From Dreissena polymorpha (taxonomy: Eukaryota > Mollusca > Bivalvia > Myida > Dreissenidae): a DNA stretch of 64,000 nt. Within the stretch, counting starts at the first letter, position 1, and each line of letters begins with the position of its first letter. The DNA is taken from contig NC_068358.1 in the NCBI RefSeq assembly GCF_020536995.1, forward strand, positions 47,222,082 to 47,286,081, read 5' to 3'. The notes beneath the pieces are model-generated. The model was not told where the DNA came from, ran no database searches, and saw only the letters and a list, made by a program, of their open reading frames with translations. Positions 56,538 to 64,000 of the stretch are shown here, in pieces. Both the position numbers and the translations under genes were made by a program.

Positions 56538-56639
56538 TTAACGTCTTGTTAAATCTCTAGAACCTCGTACACGAGCCTTGTTAACGCATATTAGGCAGGC
56601 TGTATATATATGAGCCGTTCTCTATGAAAAGGGGGTTAA

Positions 56640-56860
56640 ATGCATGTGCGTGAAGTGTCGTCCCAGATTAGCCTGAGCAGTCTTCACAGACTAATCAGGG
56701 ACGACAATTTCCGTGTTTATGATACTTTCTTCTAAGCAAAGATCCAGTTTAGGCGGAAAGTGTTGTCCCTGATTAGCATGTGAGGACTGCACAGGCTTAT
56801 CTGGGACGACACTTTACGCACATGCATTAAACCCCGTTTTAACAGAGCACGGCTTATATG
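56640..56860. mobile_element. GTCGTCCC palindromic MITE, unit 2 partner of 41875-42066
   Basis: GAAGTGTCGTCCCAGATTAG at the left, TCTGGGACGACACTTTACGC and CATGCATTAAACCCCGTTTT at the right. It occupies the same flank position as the copy in unit 1. Confidence 0.8.
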
Positions 56861-57027
56861 TAAAGACATTTCTTATCAAAAACAAATCTCCAACGAACCA
56901 TGTGTAGACAAAGGGATAAGGAGATGTATGTTCATGTTTGCAATTGTTGTTTACTAACATTTTTAGTTTACAAGTTTGCATTCGTTGTTATAGTGCTTCC
57001 TATGACTATATAAACAAACTGTGTTAA

Positions 57028-57215
57028 CCCATTTATGCCTAGCGTCTAGAAAAAAGGCCTTGGCAAACAGCGCAGACCCTGATTAGACGCCGCATGATGA
57101 GGAATTTTTGTAAGACATATTCTAAATATGGAAATAAATATACTAGACATCCCTAATTTTGGAGATACATTGATCCAATTTAGAAGGATGTGAGATTCCA
57201 TTAGGCATAAATGGG
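57028..57215. mobile_element. TTAACCC piggyBac-type MITE, clean insertion in unit 2
   Basis: 188 bp between TTAA (57024-57027) and TTAA (57216-57219). Ends CCCATTTATGCCTA and TAGGCATAAATGGG are a perfect 14-bp inverted repeat. Unit 1 has a single uninterrupted TTAA at the same spot (42219-42222, context TTTGTTAAAATGACTG). Confidence 0.92.
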
Positions 57216-57767
57216 TTAAAATGACTGACGGTGTCATATATAAGTCGTATAATTATCGCGAAGAAGAATGAACGTAAAGCGAATTTTAGGCAGAATCTTA
57301 TGTTAACGATATGTAAGCAACTCAGCGTAGCATTATATCGCGAACTAGTATTTGAAATTCTGTAATGATTTTAGTTCTGTTTGCCATGTGCAATATAAGC
57401 AACTTTGGCATGGCTTTGTTGTTATCATAGTATTACTAAGTGAAATGCCGTTGATGTTGTCATTTCCGCAATTATTAATTAGTCACTCATATGCGTTATC
57501 TGAATAATCTAGTGAGCCGATGACTTAAAAAAGTACGTAATAAACTCGAGTAATGATAAGCAAATACATCGTTTACTTAAAATATATTTACGTTATAACA
57601 TTTGCAATATATATTTAAGCGGTATGGGTTCATCAACAAACGTAACACCGACATTTCAAACAAGTTGAATTTTGTCGTTTTTTTACCATGTACTTAAAAA
57701 TATTTAGATTTACAAAGTTTGACCCATTACAACAATATAACAAATACCACATAAGCGTTATGTTTAT

Positions 57768-58030
57768 GAGTCGTGCTCTGAGAAAACTGGTCATAATGGA
57801 TGTGCGTAAAGTGTCGTCCCAGATTAGCCAGTGCAGTTCGCACAGGCTAATCAGGGATGACACTTTCCATCTCAACAAGATTTTCGAAAAGAATGGGACA
57901 TTCCTTTAAACAAAAATTACAATAAAAGCGGAAAGTGTCGTCCCTGATTAGCCTGTGTGGACTGCACAGGCTAATCTGGGACGACACTTAGCGCACATGC
58001 ATTATGCCTAGTTTTCCCATAACGCGGCAC
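57768..58030. mobile_element. GTCGTCCC palindromic MITE
   Basis: Full-length copy with both hairpin arms. Outer ends CTCTGAGAAAACTGGTCATA and CCTAGTTTTCCCATAACGCG. Confidence 0.85.
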
Positions 58031-58428
58031 ATATACATTTCAGTAACGCTATCAAAACAATGTCTGATCATGATGTAGCCTTGAGTCACATTTCAAAAGC
58101 AACACATGCACCGCATTCAAATATTTACGTGATGTAAAACATATTGCGTTTAATGTTTCGTTAACATTCAAATAATAATTAAAAAAATACTTCGCACGAC
58201 TAGAAACACAAAAAGACAGGCATGTCATATAACGAAATATTAAAACTTTCCAAAAGGTTTATATATAAATATACAAGTAACATAAATTATTTTATATCTG
58301 ATTAAACATCCATCAGGCACCATAGAATTTAATATCACATGAAGTACATCAAACTTGCAGATTGACCACAACGAACTCCACCCACTGCTTGTATTTATTA
58401 TTTTTTCTGTCTTCGTATTTTCGCGCAT

Positions 58429-59330
58429 CTACAAGTCGTCAAAAATGGATCCGAATTCCTTGTCGATTTCATTCTCAATGTCCTCCAAACTGAAAGCGCT
58501 GGAATTTTTCGTGAAACCAATTTGGAGAGCCTTGCTCACGGGAAAGCGAGCTTCGGGGTCGAAGCAGAGGAGACCCCGCGTCGCCTCGAGATAGTCCTTT
58601 TCAAAGTACAAATACATCTCTTCGCTCTGTCGTAACTGGAGCGACTTGGCGCCGCGGATCTTTTGTATATATTTGGCGATCCTATGGGGATCTACCTCGC
58701 CAAACGGGAACCTTCCGGTTAGCAGAATGAACAGAACAACACCGACGCTCCATTCGTCGATTGCCCGGATGTCGTAACCCTCACCGGCGGTTGCGCAGAC
58801 GATTTCCGGTGGAAGGTATTCCGGAGTAGTCGCGATGTAAGCGAAATCTTCGTAGGTGGCTTGGGCAACCCTAAGAGACGATCCGAAGTCAATGATTTTC
58901 AGCGTGCCATTAGAGTCAATAAGCATGTTCTCCAATTTAAGGTCACAGTGAGCGATTCCCATATCGTGGATATAGCTGACGGCTGACAGGATGTCTCCGG
59001 CGTATCTGCGGCGCGTATCAGTGTGCACGGGCCAGTTGTGAGATATGTAGTCATGGAGATCGTCACGTGACACGTGTTCCATCGCCATAGCAACCACCCG
59101 GTTGCAGGATATGCTATCAAAGACCTTCACAATGTTTTTGTGTTCCAACTCCCGAAGTATTTCGTATTCTTTAATGAGTGCCGGGCAGAACTTTCCGTCT
59201 GTGAATTTACAAGTGACAGCAGTTTTGTCACACAATGCGGCATACACTATTGAGGTACCACCCTTCGCCAGACGTTCTCCCAATCTTGTATGCCCCAACT
59301 TCTTTTCCGGTCATTCGTTCTTTCTGCCAT
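58429..59330 (-). CDS. Intronless Ser/Thr protein kinase with atypical glycine loop and HCD motif
   Basis: A single open stretch of 289 codons (59298-58429) covers almost a whole kinase domain. Counting from the first codon of that stretch, it shows glycine loop LAKGGTSIVY (about 10-19), VTCK lysine (about 31), helix-C glutamate in KEYEILREL, catalytic loop HCDLKLENML (about 118), DFG (about 138), PEYLPPE in place of APE, DEWSVGVVLF and a lobe end LCFDPEARFPVSKAL. Catalytic Lys, Asp and DFG are present, so activity is possible. The HRD arginine is Cys and the glycine loop lacks two of three glycines. It resembles CAMK/TSSK-type kinases most, but I cannot place the family. The open frame begins at a TTG. 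The nearest good ATG (59330-59328, context AAAAATGG) gives MAERTNDRKR one base out of frame, so a one-base shift near 59300, real or an error, is likely. Absence of introns suggests a retrogene. Confidence 0.85.
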
Positions 59331-60710
59331 TTTTTACCCCGAGTAGAATGGCACGTGTTTTGCTGAAATTAACGTTGTAATAAATCAATACTAGCAGTTG
59401 TATTTTGTGTATGTTAAGAATCTGAATAAAATATTATTTAATGATGCTTTTATGTGTATTAATGACGACAACAATAGCAGCAACAGCAACAGTGAGAACT
59501 ATGTAATTGCTATATATTATAATATGCTGTTAACGACGATGATTATACTGATCACCATCATCATTTGTCAGCATAAGCATCAACGTATCCTCCCATATTA
59601 ATACAAAATATTAGATCAATGATACTATTTATTGCTGACAGGCGTTGACTTATTTATTTCATAACATTACATTATTTATAAAATTATGCCAAAAAAACGT
59701 TGAGATTGGAGACCTATATTCAATACGAACAAATTCATTTATTTAAACGAGTTGAACAAATGCTCCATCAACACATTGTAAAAGAGCAAAATAATAGTAA
59801 CGCAACTACTCAAATAAATAGTATTACATATTCCCTTACCATTAATGTTAAACTCGTATCCATCTTAAATTTTTTGCATATTTGATACGGAAAATATTTC
59901 ATAAACGGTTTACTTTCAACTGAACAAGAATGGGCCGTTCAGTAGTTAATATGCTAGTATTCAATAGATAATTGAAATTGGCAAAACACGCAATTATCAG
60001 TGTCATATGATAATTTTATAGTTACAGTTTGGGCGACCCTCGATATCCGTTCTCAGGAAGTGATCAACGGAAACGGAAAGTAACGCTCAAGTACACATGA
60101 TGTGTTAATTGTTCACAGGAAACAAACACAAAACTTGATTGTTTTATCCAGTCGAATGTGCAAGCAGTTAAGAATTTTGATAGGAACGCTTCTTTGTGTT
60201 ATTAATTTAAAAAAAAATGTATTATATTCACTGTTTATAATGTGAACAATACAAAATGTACAGGGAAATAGTACTTTTCTTCTAGTAATGCACATTTCAC
60301 ATGATTAAAACGCTCATAGTTCTGCCACTTCTTTAACTACTTATATTACCTTTGTATTTTTATAATAGAAGGGGAATCCCAAAATTTTAATAACTTGTTA
60401 TTTAGCAATGTATTGTTGTTAAGTTTGTGTTTATGTTTCTACATATATAAGAGAAAGTACAGGAGGGAGGATTCATTAAAATTAAAACTGTTTAATAAAA
60501 TTATCAACCGTTGAAACTGTGCTTATCTCCCCTCAAAGCTTCATAACGTTGTACTTTTTAATACGCATGTCCGTCAAAGAGTATTTACCTAAATGTCATG
60601 AATTAACATCAACGTATGAATCAATACATAATAAGCATGTATTGTAAATTAAATACATTAGCAGTTGAAAAGAAATGCGTGGGCACTTTCGTTTTTTAGA
60701 TTATCTTTCT
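59331..60710. other. Unassigned AT-rich sequence upstream of the kinase
   Basis: No supported gene. Includes AACAATAGCAGCAACAGC-like low-complexity sequence near 59467-59490. Confidence 0.5.
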
Positions 60711-60714
60711 ACAG

Positions 60715-60850
60715 GAACGTATGTAGAGCGCTGGACCACGAATCCGGAGATCGCGGGTTCAATTGCCGGACCGGCACATTACTCGTGTGACGATTATGTC
60801 TACGTCTACTTTAAATCCTTTTACCGGCCATTATCCCCATTCCAAACTCT
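60715..60850 (+). mobile_element. tRNA-derived SINE head
   Basis: TAGAGCGCTGG (A box) and GGGTTCAATTGCC (B box) are spaced as in a tRNA, with an ACGAATCCGGAGATCG segment between. It lacks a complete acceptor stem, so I call it SINE-derived and not a functional tRNA. Confidence 0.6.
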
Positions 60851-60997
60851 TATGCAAGTAGTGCAGTTGCAAAGTATGTGCGAATAGTTGTAGTAAACCA
60901 GACTGCCCAGGAAAAGTGTGGGTTGGTTAACCGACCGCAATTAAATTACTGAAATGCTGTTGAAAACGTCACAAAGCAATCCCATAAACTCACACTA

Positions 60998-61272
60998 AAC
61001 ATATGAGTCGCGTTCTGAGAAAACTGGGCATAATGCATGTGCGTAAAGTGTCGTCCCAGATTAGCCTGTGCCGTCCGCACAGGCTAATCAGGGTCGACAC
61101 TCTCCGCCTAAACTGGATTTTTGCTAAGAATATACTTCATTTAAACGAAAAATGTCAGAAAAGCGGAAAGTGTCGTCCCTGATAAGCCTGTGCGTACTGC
61201 ACAGGCTAATCTGGGACGATACTTTACTCACATGCATTATGCCCAGTTTTATCAGAACGCGACTCATATGTT
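60998..61272. mobile_element. GTCGTCCC palindromic MITE, best-preserved copy
   Basis: Outer flanks ATATGAGTCGCGTTCTGAG and CAGAACGCGACTCATAT are inverted repeats, followed by AAAACTGGGCATAATGCATG. Two hairpin arms as in the other copies. The whole 275-bp element is one large palindrome with a small asymmetric centre. Confidence 0.9.
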
Positions 61273-62340
61273 CTCCGGTGAACAGATCAATGTGATCGTC
61301 TGGAGCATGCGTGTTGAGTGTGTGGTCACCGTACCAGTGAGTGTTGCAGACTAGCACCATTGTTCAAAATAGCAGAATGATGATTAAACAATAACAGTGT
61401 TGCGGGACTGGGAGGGTCGACCACCCATATACTTTAATTGTTATGTCACATCTAATACTTATCAATTCTTTGAAGTTTCGACACTCCGAATATGGTCATT
61501 GCATTTCCGGAACTCCAAATTTGATAATATATATATTTAGACCGGTTGATATGGCTATATTCTATATTTTTATTGGTTTACCATTATGAATATTAATTAA
61601 TGTATGTAAATTTTTGCTGAACGTTCTTTTAGAAATCGCCCAAAGCATCAGTTTGGAAAAGGCACTGAAACAGGTGGGTCGTATTGTTTGAATTTGTGTA
61701 CGTTTTTGGGGAACTTGGCATTGTTCAGTAAATTTAATTTGTATTTGTGTGTGTGTGTGTCTTGTTTTCAGTATTGTATTGAGCTTATTTTACAAATAAG
61801 TTACAATGTACTTTTTTTTTATGGATTATTGGTCATTTTGTTGAAGTCTCCTAGAGGTGTATTCATATTTATAAGTAAACCTTATTTTGTATGAATGGAA
61901 GTTAAGTTTATTTTCAGAATGCGTAATTGATATTAATTGTTCATTTACATGTGTCAAGATCAAGCATGGTATGTGTTTCTTTTCCTTTTGTTATTTTTTT
62001 GTATAATATTGTTTATTTCAGATAACCGCAATCTTAATCGTAATCGTAAACGCAAACGTTGTTTGAATTGATGTTGAATGATGAAGAATGATTAAACGAT
62101 ATATGAACTGTAATGCGCGTTATTGAGTCTTTTGACCCTTAAACGTATATCAGGCCGACTTGCATGTGGCAACTGTTTGAAAGCAAGTCGAGGCCGTGAC
62201 TTTTCGCAGTAAGTGTGAAACAGTGAGGTAGGATTTATTTACGCTGGCTACCCAGACAACGCAAAACCACATGAAACAAGAAACTAATTTAGATTAAATA
62301 TTAGATAAATATGACAGCTTTTGAGCGTAGGCAGCTTGAA
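61273..62340. other. Unassigned intergenic sequence
   Basis: AT-rich, with a short (GT)n run near 61745-61762. No supported gene. Confidence 0.5.
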
Positions 62341-62349
62341 GAAAGTCTA

Positions 62350-62485
62350 AAACTCGCCAACGCGAAAGAACAACAAATATACCTGCCATAACGACAAAAA
62401 GGAGCCAATACGACAATAATGAAATTTTCGTTCGTTGTCGTTATGGCGGGCATCTTCGTCTTTCTGGCGCGTGTCGTGTTGGCGA
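62350..62485. repeat. Inverted repeat, CGCCAACGCG / GCCATAACGACAA arms
   Basis: CTCGCCAACGCGAAAGAACA, then TGCCATAACGACAA, are mirrored by TTGTCGTTATGGCGGGC and GCGCGTGTCGTGTTGGCG. A partial second copy of one arm lies at 62500-62530. The 63-codon frame at 62435-62626 is an artefact of this. Confidence 0.7.
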
Positions 62486-62754
62486 CCTTTAAACCCGCCC
62501 AAGCGTCAACACCAAAAAAACAACAAATATACCCTTCAGAACGATTATAAGGGCGCTAATTCCACAGGCATGACATTTGTCACCATTTTTGTCATTTTCG
62601 CGTGTTCACGTGTTTGCGATATCTGAACCCACCAACACGCCATAATTACATGGCAGAAATCAGCTCCCACAATAAACTATAACATGTTTAACTGTCGTAG
62701 TGGAAAGTGGAGGTTATATACGGTAGCCGACATACACTCGTCTTTTTTTAAATG

Positions 62755-62840
62755 CACTACTATTTTTTCTATCTCGTTCCCACGACATACTAACTCGGGG
62801 GAATGACTTACTCAGTCGCGGGAACGAAATAGAAGAAGAG
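62755..62840. repeat. Short inverted repeat around TCTCGTTCCC
   Basis: TTTTTTCTATCTCGTTCCC pairs with GGGAACGAAATAGAAGAAG. Confidence 0.65.
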
Positions 62841-62995
62841 AAGTGTACAAATGAATAAAAGAGAATGCAATGAAAAAGAGCAGTGCATTAAATAAAGTAG
62901 GGGTGCATTATACAAAAGAGAATAGAATTTCTCGAGGGAACGAATTAGTCAGCGAATCAAATAACATGTGCTAATATTCTGTACGCATATACAAC

Positions 62996-63500
62996 ACCGG
63001 ATGTCCGGCTAACGCAGTGGTTGGATCACTCGCTTCTTACCTAGAAACCCGGGTTCCATTCCCTTTCCCGGCAGCATGTGAGTTTGATTGGTGGTCGCCA
63101 TGTCGGACAGGTGCGGTTTCTCCTCCGGGTACTTGAGTTTCCCATACAACAAATGACCACATCAACATTGAACAAAAAATCTTTCAGTTACAACGAAATA
63201 GCTGTAAATTGCAGCTAAACTCCAAAGTCAGTCCAAACTTTCGTGAGTTTAGTAAGTTAATTAGGTAGGAGTACTAGGGCACACTCCGGCTCCACACATA
63301 ATGTAGCCTCTGGCTCAGAATGGCCTCCATGAAGTTCGAAATACACACACACATTTAACACCGGATGCATGTGAGTTCGGTTTGTGGTCAACATACGGGA
63401 CAGGTGGTGTTACCTTCGGGCATTCCGGCTCCACCCAACCCCACCACAGCATAAGACCACACCAACATTTAAAATATCTTTCAGTAAAATACAAATACAC
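62996..63500 (+). mobile_element. tRNA-derived SINE with a duplicated body
   Basis: Head: GGCTAACGCAGTGGTTGGAT (A box) and CCCGGGTTCCATTCC (B box). The body phrase CATGTGAGTTTGATTGGTGG to GACCACATCAACATTGAAC recurs, diverged, at 63366-63480 (CATGTGAGTTCGGTTTGTGG to GACCACACCAACATTTAA). Same family as 26755-27060. Confidence 0.7.
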
Positions 63501-64000
63501 ACACATTTGACACCGAAAACCCACGCAAAACTTGCGAAACCTAAGGCAATTGTTAATTTAACGCTGTCCATTTATGAGACCACACAACCTTGCTTTATAG
63601 CGGACGGCGTAGCTCCTGGTCAGAATGCGTGATTTCGCGCGTTTGTCTGGAGAGACGCTGACCTCATTAGACATAAGACCCATTTTCGCATGGCTAATTC
63701 AAGCAACATGTTTAAATGTTTCGTTTCGTATGTCGTAGATAATTGTAGTTTCGCAGTCAATTTAACAAACATGGATGTTAATTCATTGCAGCTATAAAGA
63801 CAGAGAGATAAAAATAAGACCAGATAAGTCAAGCGGATAACAAATGCTCAAGATTTACACAAAACTATAAATTTACAAGAATTTTCACTCTAGGCAGTGT
63901 TAGTTAATGAATAGTCATGCCACCCAATACGGACGTCTAAACTGGCCAATGTCGTCGCACAAGCTGTTAAACACTATTGATAACATACTCACACTCGCTG
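63501..64000. other. Unassigned sequence at the right edge
   Basis: No gene or repeat that I can support. Confidence 0.5.

Noticed and set aside
60715-60790. Functional tRNA gene
   Set aside because: A and B boxes are present but paired acceptor and anticodon stems are not convincing; fits a SINE head. The same applies to 24180-24243, 49585-49675 and 63000-63060.
62435-62626. Plus-strand frame near the right end
   Set aside because: Overlaps an inverted repeat (62350-62485) and its partial copy; explained by repeat structure.

Overview
This is eukaryotic nuclear DNA: AT-rich, sparse in genes, with spliced genes, many short inverted-repeat transposons, tRNA-derived SINEs and decayed LINEs. 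Gene content and repeat style point to a lophotrochozoan, most likely a bivalve mollusc. A dreissenid mussel is my guess, because the GTCGTCCC palindromic repeat looks like one I associate with that group; I could not search to confirm it.

Layout. (1) 0-9.9 kb: a possible exon cut by the left edge, the 3' part of a jockey-like LINE, minisatellites, two TTAA-flanked MITEs and a SINE whose tRNA-like head is repeated five times. (2) 9.9-35.3 kb: a tandem segmental duplication carrying two minus-strand copies of a SAXO1/SAXO2 (FAM154) ciliary microtubule gene. Copy A (9878-21000) has six exons and looks complete. Copy B (26321-34241) keeps exons 2-5 open, but its first exon is cut by a LINE tail and its last exon loses homology before the conserved C-terminus. 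(3) 36.8-57.6 kb: a second tandem duplication carrying two intact minus-strand genes for a secreted SOUL/HEBP2-type haem-binding protein (211 aa each, 14 differences), each with a TATA box and a non-coding first exon. (4) 58.4-59.3 kb: an intronless minus-strand Ser/Thr protein kinase with an unusual glycine loop and an HCD catalytic motif; its only good ATG is out of frame by one base. (5) 60-64 kb: palindromic MITEs and tRNA-derived SINEs.

The most informative structure is that both duplications act as natural empty-site/filled-site pairs. Aligning the copies by eye exposes many mobile elements as clean insertions present in one paralogue and absent from the other. Several are flanked by TTAA, the piggyBac-type target, and belong to at least four MITE families. 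One of these carries a tRNA-Leu-like core between its terminal inverted repeats, a MITE/SINE hybrid. At one TTAA site the two paralogues carry two different TTAA elements.

SAXO proteins act in cilia and sperm tails, SOUL proteins bind haem or act extracellularly, and the kinase substrate is unknown. Nothing in the sequence suggests that the three loci work in one pathway.
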